A DNA stretch of 64,000 nt from Variovorax beijingensis. GTDB lineage: Bacteria; Pseudomonadota; Gammaproteobacteria; Burkholderiales; Burkholderiaceae_C. Below, piece by piece: positions 1 through 8,136 of this stretch. Under the pieces are notes generated by a model. The model had not been told where the DNA came from, did no database searches, and was given only the letters and a program-made list of their open reading frames with translations. How positions within the stretch are numbered: position 1 is the stretch's first letter; each line of letters starts with the position of its first letter. The stretch lies in assembly GCF_007828835.1 (NCBI RefSeq), contig NZ_VIVL01000003.1, positions 186,001-250,000 of the forward strand. The letters run 5' to 3'. The translations under genes were made by a program, and so were the position numbers.

Positions 1-1360
1 CGTTGCGCTCGTAGGTGCCTTCGGTGCGCGTCGGCGTTCCCGCGAGCACCTTGGCGATGCCGGGCACGAGTTGCTGGTAGACGTGGTCGGGCAGCGACTC
101 CTGCATGGTCATGCGCCCGATGTCGGCCATGGTCCTGCCGCGCATCCCGAGCCCGGCCTTGTTCGCGAAAAGGCAGCGCTGGCTGCTGTCGAAGTAGGCC
201 ACCACCGCCGGCAGGTTGTCGGTCACGTCGCGCAGGAATCTCTCGCTGGCGGCCAGCTTCTCGTTGGCGGCCTGCCGCTCCGACATCAGCAGGTCGAAGG
301 TCCGCGAGAGATCGCCGACCTCGTCGTCCGGCGGCGCCTCCTGCATGGGCGCATAGGCGGTGGCGGCGCGCGAGACCTGCATGTGCTCGCGCAGGCGCGA
401 CAGGGGTGCGAGCTGCGCCCGCGCGGTCATGAAGGCCAGCCCCCCGGCCAGCAGCGTCAGCAGCAGTGCGCCGGCCCAGGCATAGCGCTCGATCCGGTCG
501 ATCCGGGCAAAGGCCTCGTTCCGCGGATACATCGCGCCCAGCACCCAGTTGGTCTGGCCGATGCGCTTGAAGGCGTAGAGGCCATGGACGCCCGCGGGAT
601 CGACGGCCTCCATCGTGCCCTCGAAGCCGGCGATGGCGCGCTCGGTGGCAGGGTTGCGGGCCCCGCCGGCGTCCGCGCGCTGAAGCAGCCGGGACCTGTC
701 GGGGTGGTCGATGACGATGCCGTCCGTGTCCGTGATGAACATGTACCCGCTCTTGCCGAACTTCACGTTGGCAAGTTCGCCCAGGAAGTTCTTTTCCTTG
801 AGGTTGACGAAGGCGGTAATGACATACACGACGTTGCCGCCGCGATCGAGCACGGGTTCGGTCAGGGCGATCTGCGCCAGGCCGCTCACGCGGTTGCGAA
901 AGGGCTTGGATATGACGCCCGCGCGGGCGGCAACCGTGCGCTGGAAGTACTCGCGGTCCTTGATGTTGACCTTGCCGATCGGCTGCGTGCCGTTGAGGTT
1001 GGCCACCAGTTCGCCGTCCATGCCGGTGAAGGCCACGTTGTCGAACGCCTCCCTCAGCGAGCCGTGCTGCATGACCAGGTCCTGCAGTTCCCCGGGGCCG
1101 GCCAGGCTGCGGCTCTCGATGCCGTCGCCGAAGGCCTTGAGTAGGGTGCGCCGGCTCAGGAACTTCTGGTCCACGGCTCCGGCAATGGCCGATATCCGTT
1201 CGAACTCCTCACCGGCGATGGCCGCCTCCATGTTGCGCTTGAGGAAATGGAGCGCGGCGGCGGTGACCCCCATGGTCGTCAGGAAGACGATCGCCAGCAC
1301 GCCGGCGGACAGGCGCGCGCGCAGGCTCAGGCGGGGGACGGCGGGGAATGGAAGGCGCAT
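1..1360 (-). CDS. Membrane sensor with dCache and PAS domains, 3' end outside window
   Basis: The frame is open from ATG at 1360 to the window edge, so the C-terminal output domain is not visible. A transmembrane helix lies near residues 14-34, followed by a periplasmic region of about 250 residues. That region resembles dCache_1 ligand-binding domains (motifs such as GYMFITDTDG and WVLGAMYP). A second helix lies near 285-305, then a HAMP-like linker and a PAS-like segment from about residue 375. It begins 29 bases after the stop of the GGDEF-EAL gene on the same strand, so the two are probably co-transcribed. By analogy with that neighbour the missing part may be GGDEF/EAL or a histidine kinase; this is inference only. 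Confidence 0.8.
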   Translation of the reverse strand, partial: MRLPFPAVPRLSLRARLSAGVLAIVFLTTMGVTAAALHFLKRNMEAAIAGEEFERISAIAGAVDQKFLSRRTLLKAFGDGIESRSLAGPGELQDLVMQHGSLREAFDNVAFTGMDGELVANLNGTQPIGKVNIKDREYFQRTVAARAGVISKPFRNRVSGLAQIALTEPVLDRGGNVVYVITAFVNLKEKNFLGELANVKFGKSGYMFITDTDGIVIDHPDRSRLLQRADAGGARNPATERAIAGFEGTMEAVDPAGVHGLYAFKRIGQTNWVLGAMYPRNEAFARIDRIERYAWAGALLLTLLAGGLAFMTARAQLAPLSRLREHMQVSRAATAYAPMQEAPPDDEVGDLSRTFDLLMSERQAANEKLAASERFLRDVTDNLPAVVAYFDSSQRCLFANKAGLGMRGRTMADIGRMTMQESLPDHVYQQLVPGIAKVLAGTPTRTEGTYERN

Positions 1361-1389
1361 CGCAGTGGCCTGGAGAGCGCGGCGTGCGT

Positions 1390-4359
1390 TCAGCTCGCCA
1401 TCTCGACATCCAGCTGGGCATCGAACTGATCGAGCGGCACCGGCCTGCTGAACAGGTAGCCCTGGCACAGCATGGCACCGTGCGCCTGGAGGAATTCGAA
1501 CTGCTGCTGCGTTTCGACCCCCTCCGCCACGATCTCGAGATCGAGATTGCGGGCCATGCCGATGATGGCCTGGATGATCAGTTCGACCTTCGGATCGATG
1601 CCGATGCTCTGCACGAAGAACTTGTCGACCTTGATCTGGTTCAGCGGCAGCTGGGTCATGTAGGAGAGCGACGAGAAGCCGGTGCCGAAGTCGTCCATGG
1701 AAAAGCGCACGCCCAACGCCGCGAGCGACTGCATCTTGCAGATTGTTTCGCTGACCTTGTCCTGCAGCAGGCTTTCGGTGAGCTCGAGTTCCAGCCGCGT
1801 CGGGTCGGCGCCGGTGCGCCGGAGCACGTCGCGCACGCGGTCCACGAAGTCGTCGGTGCGGAACTGGCGCGCGCTGACGTTCACCGCCAGCCGCAGGTGC
1901 CGGCGCCTCGCATCGTGGCTCCAGCGCTCGAGCTGGATGCAGGCCGTCTCCAGCACCCACATGCCGATCGGCACGATCAGCCCGGTTTCCTCCGCCAGCT
2001 CGATGAAGCCTCCGGGCTGCACCACGCCCCGCACCGGATGCTGCCAGCGGATCAGCACCTCGGCGCCCACCACGTGGCCATTGGAGGCCACCTGGGACTG
2101 GTAGTGCAGCACGAACTGCTCGCCCGCCAGCGCCGCGTGGAGCTCGCTCTCCAGCGTTGCGCGGGCCGTGATGGCGGTCTGCATCGAGGCCTCGAAGAAA
2201 CGCAGCGCGTTGCCGCCTGCGGACTTGGCGTAGTACATGGCGATGTCCGCCTGCTTCAGCAGATCCTCCAGCGACTGCTGCGTGGCGCTGAACACCACGG
2301 CGCCGATGCTGCCGGTGCTGTGGTACTGGTGGTCCGCGAGCTGGAACGACTCGTTCAGCACCGTGAGGATGGCCTCGCCGGCGGTATTGGCCTGCATCGC
2401 GGCAACGCCGGCGTCGTCGCTGAGGTTGTCCAGCAGCACCACGAATTCGTCGCCTCCCAGCCGCGCGACCGTGCCGCCCTCCTTCAGGCTGTCCTGCAGC
2501 CGCAGCGCCACCTGCTTGAGCAGTTCATCGCCCGTGGCGTTCCCGAGCGCATCGTTGAGCGTCTTGAAATCGTCCAGGTCCAAGAACAGCAGCGCGCCGT
2601 GGCGCGAGCGCCGCACGTTCGCGTCGATGGTGGCCTGCAGGCGGTGCAGCAGCAGCCGGCGGTTGGGCAGGCCCGTGAGAATGTCGTAGAAGGCCAGGTG
2701 CTCGATCTCGCGGGCCGCCAGCTTGCTCTCGGTGATGTCGCGCAGGATGACGATGAAGCGCGCGGCGGCGCCTTCGCCGATTACCTTGCGGGAGACCGAG
2801 ATCTCGAACCACGTGACGCCCCGCGCGGTCCGGATCTCGAACTGCCGGCCGGTGGAAAAGCCGGTTTCGAAGGCATCGCGCAGCGCCACCATCACCTCGG
2901 CCGCGGCATTCGCCGGCAGCAGGTCCGACATCAGCTTGCCCACCGGCTCGCGCACCTTGAACGCGGGCCTGGGGCGGCGCGGCGAATGGAAGCTGTAGCA
3001 GCGGCCGTCGATGCCGGCGTCCATCAGCACGTCGGGCAAGGCATCCAGCGTGGCCTGCAGCTGCGCCTTGCCTTCGAGGATGTCGGCGACGTGGCGCTTC
3101 TTCTCGGTCACGTCGCGGTAGACGCACACCAGGCCGCCGTCGGGCGTGGGACTGTTCACCGCAACGATCACCTGCCCGTTCAGCAGCGTGATCTCCTGCT
3201 CGTTCTGCGTCATCAGGTGGCGCGCGTTCAGTTCCGTGATGCGCTGGAACGGCACCTGCGGGGCCAGCAAGGGCTCTGCCCAGGGAAAGAAATCGACGAA
3301 GCGGCGGTTCCAGGTGACGACGCGGTCATTGGGATCGAGCAGCACGAAACCGTCCACCATGGATTCGAGCGCCTGGTCCAGCGTGGCCTTGGAGCGCAGC
3401 AGCTCGGCGCGCGCGCGCCACTGTCGCCGCAGCTGCGCGAGGGCGAAGTAGGTGACCGCAAGGATCATCAGCATGAAGGCCAGGGCCGCGGCCGCAACCA
3501 CATTGCTGTCCCTGCGCCAGTCCGCGAGGGCGGACTCGAGCGGAATGCTCGCGACGATCAGCAGGCTTCGGTGCAGCGTGGGCCGGGCAACGACGATGGC
3601 CGGCGCGCCGCTGAGCCGGGAAAGCATGCGCCGGGGACGCCCGTCCGCCTGGTCCGTCAGGGCGGGGCTGATGGTGCGCCCCGCAAGATCGTCGCGCGGC
3701 GGCATGCTGGCCAGCATCAGCCCGCCCTCGCGCTCCAGCGTGACTTCGAGCCCCCTGATGTTGGCCCCCTGCGCAAGGATGGTGGTGAGCATCGAGACTT
3801 GCACCTCGGCCACCGCGACCAGCTTGCCGCCGTCCGCGAGCGTGAGGACGCGCGCAAGATACAGCACCTGCTGGGAAGTCACCGGGCTGATCGAGGGCGT
3901 GCTGATCGACATCACGGATCCCGGATGGGCCAGAGCCTCCTTCAGGAATCCGTCGGGCAGCTGTACCGCCAGCTTCGCTCCCCGCCGGTCGGAAGACCCG
4001 ATCACCCGGCCCTCGGGCGTCAGGAAGGCGACGTACCGGGCCAGCAGGCTCTGGCGAACGCTGGTTTCGATCAATTGCGCGGTCTCGGCCTGCGCGAGGT
4101 CGCTTGCGATGCTGCCTTCGCCGGATTTGCGCAGAAACTGCCCCAGGCCAGCCAGCAGCGTGTTCGCCCCGAGCAGGCTGCGGTTGAGCGCAGCCTCCGA
4201 GGTGCCGATGAACCGCACGGCCTGGGCCTCGCTGTCGGCAATCTCCTTTTGGTACATCTGCCATGCCATCAGCCCGGCAATGGCGAGCACGGCCGCGAGA
4301 AACAGCGCCGAAACGCCGTAGACGAAGCCGGTGATGCGGCTGGGCACAGGCTTGGTCAC
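1390..4359 (-). CDS. Membrane-bound GGDEF-EAL protein with periplasmic sensor and PAS domains
   Basis: Predicted cyclic-di-GMP turnover protein of 989 residues. A transmembrane helix near 10-33, a periplasmic sensor region, a second helix near 285-305, two PAS-like regions (about 325-430 and 440-560), GGDEF (about 570-735) and EAL (about 750-989) follow in order. The GGDEF signature RLGGDEF is intact near residue 634. The usual upstream inhibitory I-site RxxD reads KEGG here, so product inhibition is probably lost. The EAL motif reads EVL near 765, keeping the metal-binding Glu; ELTES, DDFGTG (about 888) and EGVET are present, so phosphodiesterase activity is plausible. I chose the GTG start at 4359 because it overlaps the stop of the upstream binding-protein gene (GTGA). 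Confidence 0.9.
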   Translation of the reverse strand: MTKPVPSRITGFVYGVSALFLAAVLAIAGLMAWQMYQKEIADSEAQAVRFIGTSEAALNRSLLGANTLLAGLGQFLRKSGEGSIASDLAQAETAQLIETSVRQSLLARYVAFLTPEGRVIGSSDRRGAKLAVQLPDGFLKEALAHPGSVMSISTPSISPVTSQQVLYLARVLTLADGGKLVAVAEVQVSMLTTILAQGANIRGLEVTLEREGGLMLASMPPRDDLAGRTISPALTDQADGRPRRMLSRLSGAPAIVVARPTLHRSLLIVASIPLESALADWRRDSNVVAAAALAFMLMILAVTYFALAQLRRQWRARAELLRSKATLDQALESMVDGFVLLDPNDRVVTWNRRFVDFFPWAEPLLAPQVPFQRITELNARHLMTQNEQEITLLNGQVIVAVNSPTPDGGLVCVYRDVTEKKRHVADILEGKAQLQATLDALPDVLMDAGIDGRCYSFHSPRRPRPAFKVREPVGKLMSDLLPANAAAEVMVALRDAFETGFSTGRQFEIRTARGVTWFEISVSRKVIGEGAAARFIVILRDITESKLAAREIEHLAFYDILTGLPNRRLLLHRLQATIDANVRRSRHGALLFLDLDDFKTLNDALGNATGDELLKQVALRLQDSLKEGGTVARLGGDEFVVLLDNLSDDAGVAAMQANTAGEAILTVLNESFQLADHQYHSTGSIGAVVFSATQQSLEDLLKQADIAMYYAKSAGGNALRFFEASMQTAITARATLESELHAALAGEQFVLHYQSQVASNGHVVGAEVLIRWQHPVRGVVQPGGFIELAEETGLIVPIGMWVLETACIQLERWSHDARRRHLRLAVNVSARQFRTDDFVDRVRDVLRRTGADPTRLELELTESLLQDKVSETICKMQSLAALGVRFSMDDFGTGFSSLSYMTQLPLNQIKVDKFFVQSIGIDPKVELIIQAIIGMARNLDLEIVAEGVETQQQFEFLQAHGAMLCQGYLFSRPVPLDQFDAQLDVEMAS

Positions 4360-5459
4360 TGCCCGACAGGCGCCTTGATCCCGGCGATGGGACCGACGGT
4401 CTGGTCCCACACTTCCGCGCACACGGCCCCGCACCGCTGCACCCACCGGCTCAGCACGCTGGTGGCGAAAATCTCGCGCCGGCGCCGCTCGTCATCCGCG
4501 GACGGGCGCGCCTCGACCATCGCGCCCTTGGTGCCCTTCGTGCAGGTCGCGGCGCCCGTGTTGCACGCGATGCCGTTGCCGGTGTCGCGCTCCGACTCGT
4601 TCCAGACCGCGGCCTCGAGTTTCGGCAGCTCGGCTTTCAACAGGGCCTTCAGGTCCGCAGGCAGCGCATTCCAGGCATCCGCGTTGGCGCCGAAGACGGC
4701 CAGGCCCCAGCTGATGGGCATGGTGTAGAGCGAACTCGTCATCTTGTGCAGGCCCAGCGTGTTGCCGGACATCGCGCCGGTGATGGCGCATTCGGTGTTC
4801 TCCGAATTCATGTTGGCCATGAGCTCCGAAAATTCGGTGAAGACGGGCACGCCGTTGAGCGCGCGGATGAAGTCGGCCTGGCTGCTGCCCGAAACGCGGA
4901 CGCGCCGCCCCGCCAGGTCCGAAAGCCGCGTCAGGGTCCGCTTGCAGAAGATCACCTGGGCGGGGTAGACGTACACCGCGAGAAGCTCGACGCCATGGCG
5001 TTCGCGCAGCGTCTTCTCGAGGTAGGGCCTGAAGGCTGCGACCACCCGCCGCATCGTGGGCATGTCGGGATTCAGTCCGGCAATGTCGGGCGTGCCCAGC
5101 TCGGGATACTCGTTGCTGACCTGGCTGAGCAACGCGGTGCCGAATGGAATGACGCCCAGCCGCATCAGATTGAGCATTTCCTGCCCCGGCACGCCCGCCT
5201 GGTTGAACGGAACGATGCTCGCGCTGTACTTTCCGCCGCTCAGGCGGCGCAGGTCCTGGCTCCAGAAGCGCTCTTCATGCAGCGTGTACTGGCTCACGCT
5301 CGCCAGCCCGCCCACGATCCGCAGACCCTGCGCAGACGCCGGCTGCTGAGCCTTGCTGTTCGTTGCAGTGAAAGCAAGAAAAAAAAGAACGGCAACATGC
5401 GCCCAGAGCACGCGTCGCCAAGCGGGAGAAACTTCGCCGGACCTCATGGCCCGGATCAT
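4356..5459 (-). CDS. TRAP transporter solute-binding protein (DctP family)
   Basis: Periplasmic binding protein of 367 residues with an N-terminal hydrophobic signal region (about 15-37, ending near SKAQ). Family-type motifs follow: a GGKYSASIVP segment, LMRLGVIPFG, and the RRVRVSGSSQADFIRALNG region typical of DctP arginine-containing ligand sites. DctP proteins deliver organic acids or related ligands to DctQM permeases. No DctQ or DctM gene is present here. Instead the stop codon overlaps the start of a GGDEF-EAL gene, which suggests the ligand-bound protein may feed a sensor rather than, or as well as, a transporter. It is divergent from a LysR gene across 153 bases. Confidence 0.85.
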   Translation of the reverse strand: MIRAMRSGEVSPAWRRVLWAHVAVLFFLAFTATNSKAQQPASAQGLRIVGGLASVSQYTLHEERFWSQDLRRLSGGKYSASIVPFNQAGVPGQEMLNLMRLGVIPFGTALLSQVSNEYPELGTPDIAGLNPDMPTMRRVVAAFRPYLEKTLRERHGVELLAVYVYPAQVIFCKRTLTRLSDLAGRRVRVSGSSQADFIRALNGVPVFTEFSELMANMNSENTECAITGAMSGNTLGLHKMTSSLYTMPISWGLAVFGANADAWNALPADLKALLKAELPKLEAAVWNESERDTGNGIACNTGAATCTKGTKGAMVEARPSADDERRRREIFATSVLSRWVQRCGAVCAEVWDQTVGPIAGIKAPVGQ

Positions 5460-5612
5460 GATGCCGAATTGGGCCTTAAGTCACAAATTTTTTACAAAAA
5501 CGCCGTTTCTGGCGCCCACCGGCCGGAATCGCCAAGGCACGTTGCGTACAGGGCACAGGAATACCATCCACAGGCCCGGATTCCCGGCTCCACTCACCCA
5601 GATTCCAGACCG

Positions 5613-6521
5613 ATGCCAGCGCCCGAGCTTTCCAGCCGCCAACTGCGCGCGTTCACGGCCTTGGCCGAGCAGCGCAACTTCACGCGCGCGGCACAGACCT
5701 GCCACTTGTCGCAGCCCGCGTTCAGTGCACTGATCCGCACGCTCGAGGAAACGCTCGGCGCGCGGCTGTTCGACCGCGACACGCGCAGCGTGCAGCTCAC
5801 GCCCGAGGGCCGGCTGTTCGAACCCTCGGCGCGGCGGCTGCTGGACGACATGCAGGGCGCCATCGGCGACCTGGCCGACCATGCCCAGCGGCGCAAGGGC
5901 CGCGTGAGCGTGGCGGCCCTGCCCTCCCTGGCGGCAGGACGGCTGCCGGCGATCCTGGCGGAGTTCATGCAGGCGTGGCCCGGCATCACGGTCGAGCTGC
6001 ACGACGCGCTGTCGGACGCCTGCATTGCCCAGCTGCGCAGCCACCAGGCGGATTTCGCGCTCGCGGCAACCGGCGCCGGCGCCGCCGCAGCCAGCGACCT
6101 GCGCGGCCGCAAGCTCTGCGGCGACCGCTTTCACCTGGTCTGCCGCAAGGACCATCCGCTCGCCAGCGCCGCCAGGCTCACGGCACGGCAGCTCGCGCCA
6201 TGGCCCTTCATCCAGATGGCGCGCAACAGCAGCGTGCGCCAGTCGCTCGACGCGGCGCTGCACCCGCTGCGGCTCAACGCCGTGTTCGAGGTCGAGCACC
6301 TGGCCACGGTGATGGGGCTGGTCGAGGCCGGCATCGGCATCAGTGTGGTGCCGGAGCTCACGCTCTTCCACTTCCAGCGCGAGACGCTGGTGACGCGGCC
6401 GCTGCCGCTGCCCGGTCTCACACGCACCATCTACCTGGTGCAGCGCCGGGAGGGCAGCCTCTCGGTGGCGGCGCAGACACTGCACGATCTGGTCCTCGCG
6501 CGGCTGGGAACGCCGGCCTGA
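5613..6521 (+). CDS. LysR-family transcriptional regulator
   Basis: 302-residue regulator. An N-terminal winged helix-turn-helix occupies about residues 5-65 (SSRQLRAFTALAEQRNFTRAAQ, then LSQPAFSALIRTLEETLG). A LysR substrate-binding domain follows (residues about 90-295), with the usual segment GISVVPELTLF. The ATG at 5613 gives the standard LysR length; the open frame extends far upstream but without LysR sequence. It is transcribed away from the DctP/c-di-GMP operon, so that operon is a candidate target, as LysR proteins often regulate divergent genes. The ligand is unknown. Confidence 0.9.
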   Translation: MPAPELSSRQLRAFTALAEQRNFTRAAQTCHLSQPAFSALIRTLEETLGARLFDRDTRSVQLTPEGRLFEPSARRLLDDMQGAIGDLADHAQRRKGRVSVAALPSLAAGRLPAILAEFMQAWPGITVELHDALSDACIAQLRSHQADFALAATGAGAAAASDLRGRKLCGDRFHLVCRKDHPLASAARLTARQLAPWPFIQMARNSSVRQSLDAALHPLRLNAVFEVEHLATVMGLVEAGIGISVVPELTLFHFQRETLVTRPLPLPGLTRTIYLVQRREGSLSVAAQTLHDLVLARLGTPA

Positions 6522-6529
6522 GAGCCGCC

Positions 6530-6559
6530 CCGGAAAAAAGAAAACGGCCCGAGGGCCGT
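6530..6559 (-). terminator. Rho-independent terminator of the HU-family gene
   Basis: ACGGCCC (6544-6550) and GGGCCGT (6553-6559) form a perfect 7-bp stem with a 2-base loop. On the minus strand the stem is followed by a T-rich run (complement of the A-rich 6531-6544). It lies just beyond the stop of the HU gene and may also act on the converging LysR transcript. Confidence 0.7.
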
Positions 6560-6596
6560 CCTGCGTGGAGGCAGCCTTGCGGCTGCGATCCATTCA

Positions 6597-6974
6597 TTAC
6601 TTCTTGGCAGCCTTCTTGGCGGGTGCGGCCTTCTTGGCCGGTGCTGCCTTCTTGGCGGCGGGCTTGGCGGCTGCCTTGTCGGCCTTGCGCTTTGCAGCCT
6701 TGGGGTCGATGGCGGCCTTGAACGCTGCGCCCGGCACGAACTTGGGCACCTTCTGCGCGGCGATCTTGATCTTTGCGCCGGCTTGGGGGTTGAAGCCGGT
6801 GCGTGCAGCGCGCGCCACTTGCTTGAAGGTTCCGAAGCCGATGAGCTGGACGGGGTCGCCCTTCTTTACTGCGGCGACGATGGAGCCCGTGACGGTTTCC
6901 AGGATGCGGGCGGCTTCGGCCTTGCTGACGTTGTGGGCGGTGGCGATCTTTTCGACCAGTTCGATACGGTTCAC
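6597..6974 (-). CDS. HU-family DNA-binding protein with basic Ala/Lys/Pro tail
   Basis: Nucleoid protein of 125 residues. The first 90 or so match HU/IHF: a helical dimerisation region, then GFGTFKQVARAARTGFNPQAG covering the DNA-binding arm. The remaining 35 residues are a histone-H1-like tail of repeated PAKKAA units, longer than in a minimal HU of about 90 residues. The GTG start at 6974 is favoured by an AAAGGA Shine-Dalgarno sequence about 7 bases upstream and by the typical HU N-terminus NRIELVEKIA. The tail probably adds sequence-independent DNA binding or condensation, as in other betaproteobacterial HU variants. Confidence 0.93.
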   Translation of the reverse strand: MNRIELVEKIATAHNVSKAEAARILETVTGSIVAAVKKGDPVQLIGFGTFKQVARAARTGFNPQAGAKIKIAAQKVPKFVPGAAFKAAIDPKAAKRKADKAAAKPAAKKAAPAKKAAPAKKAAKK

Positions 6975-7077
6975 TTGAAAAATTTCCTTTGGTTTGTTCT
7001 CGTCATGTTGCCAATGACGGCGCAGCGGCTGAGGCCGGCTGCAAGCGGCGCGGAGTGTAGCGCACGCGCGGCCGCCC

Positions 7078-7992
7078 TCAGGCCGAGGCCTGGATGGCAT
7101 CCGTCAAAAACCGCACGAAAGCCTTGCCCGCATCGGGCAGCGAGCGGCCCGCGAGCGTCTCGACTTCGAGGTGGCGCTCGTTCATCTCGCGGTCCTTCAG
7201 CGGGATGGCCACCAGCGCCTTCGACTTCAGCTGCGTGCGGATCGACAGCTCGCCATAGAAGGCGATGGTGCCGCCGCCCGCGGCCGCAAAGCTCACCAGC
7301 GCATTCGCATGGTTGCTCGACATGGCCTGCACGTACTGCAGCCCCTGCCGGCTGCAGCTGATATCGAGCAGCTGCCGGATGGAGCTGTCCCGCGGCGGCA
7401 GGCCCAGCGGATAGGCCGCCACCTGGCGCAGCGAGAGCTGCCGCTGCGCCGCCAGCGGATGGTCGCTGGCCATCACGGCGAGGATCGGGCTGGGGTGGCG
7501 CAGCTCGATCCGGATGCCGGGCTCGGGCACCGCGCTCAGCGTGATGCCGACGTCCGCTTCGCCGTCGCGGATGCGGCCGGGAATCTCGTGGGGCGGACAG
7601 ACCTCCAGATGAAAGCGGATGCCCTCGTGCCTGGCGCGAAAGCGCGAGATCAGCGTGGGAAGAAAGTCGAACGCGAAGCCCTCGGTGCTCGCCACGCGCA
7701 CGCGCCCGCTGCGCAGGCCGCGCAGGCCCTGGATCTCGCCGGCCACGCGCTCGATATCCTGCTGCACCCGCTTGGCATGCGCGGCCAGCAGCTCGCCGGC
7801 CGCATTGGGCACCATGCCGCGCGCGTGCCGGTCGAACAGCAGCGTGTCGAGCTCGCGCTCCAGGCGCGCCACCTGCCGGCTCACGGCGGAAGGCGCCACG
7901 TTGAGCTTGAGCGCGGCCTCCTTCACCGACCCGGTCCTGACCACCTCCAGGAAGTAGCGGACCGCGGTCTCCTGCAGCGTGTGAAGCGACAT
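7078..7992 (-). CDS. LysR-family regulator divergent from Bug-type binding protein
   Basis: 304 residues, ATG at 7992. An N-terminal helix-turn-helix (TGSVKEAALKLNVAPSAVSRQ, about residues 17-37) is followed by a LysR substrate-binding domain. It diverges from the tricarboxylate-type binding-protein gene that starts at 8137, leaving a 144-base shared promoter region. That region contains an AT-richer stretch with TTGTCGATTGCCGAATCGGCAATC; the palindromic core GATTGCCGAATCGGCAATC around 8030-8049 is a plausible LysR box. It probably controls the binding protein and amidase genes downstream of that promoter; this is inference from position. Confidence 0.9.
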   Translation of the reverse strand: MSLHTLQETAVRYFLEVVRTGSVKEAALKLNVAPSAVSRQVARLERELDTLLFDRHARGMVPNAAGELLAAHAKRVQQDIERVAGEIQGLRGLRSGRVRVASTEGFAFDFLPTLISRFRARHEGIRFHLEVCPPHEIPGRIRDGEADVGITLSAVPEPGIRIELRHPSPILAVMASDHPLAAQRQLSLRQVAAYPLGLPPRDSSIRQLLDISCSRQGLQYVQAMSSNHANALVSFAAAGGGTIAFYGELSIRTQLKSKALVAIPLKDREMNERHLEVETLAGRSLPDAGKAFVRFLTDAIQASA

Positions 7993-8029
7993 GTTTCTTC
8001 CTTGTCGCAGCGGGGCGACGCGCGTTTGT

Positions 8030-8049
8030 CGATTGCCGAATCGGCAATC
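8030..8049. promoter_or_regulatory. Inverted repeat between divergent lysR and Bug genes (candidate operator)
   Basis: ATTGCCGA and TCGGCAAT lie back to back around 8032-8047, an uninterrupted 16-base palindrome. It sits 40-55 bases upstream of the LysR start and about 90 bases upstream of the Bug gene. Position and symmetry suit a LysR-type recognition site, but no consensus match to a specific regulator was made. Confidence 0.5.
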
Positions 8050-8136
8050 CACAATTCTAAACATTGCGCTTGTGGCAGCGCTTTGCGGCTCCTAGGATGA
8101 ACCTGCATCCCCGCTCTGTTCCTCCAGGAGTCCTTC

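Noticed and set aside
3452..4321. Plus-strand open frames opposite the GGDEF-EAL gene
   Set aside because: The minus-strand protein has intact catalytic motifs; the plus-strand products are Ser/Arg/Ala-rich without recognisable domains.
6531..6595. Terminator assigned to the LysR gene on the plus strand
   Set aside because: The A/T-run orientation suits the minus-strand HU gene; on the plus strand only CCTGCGTGG follows the stem.
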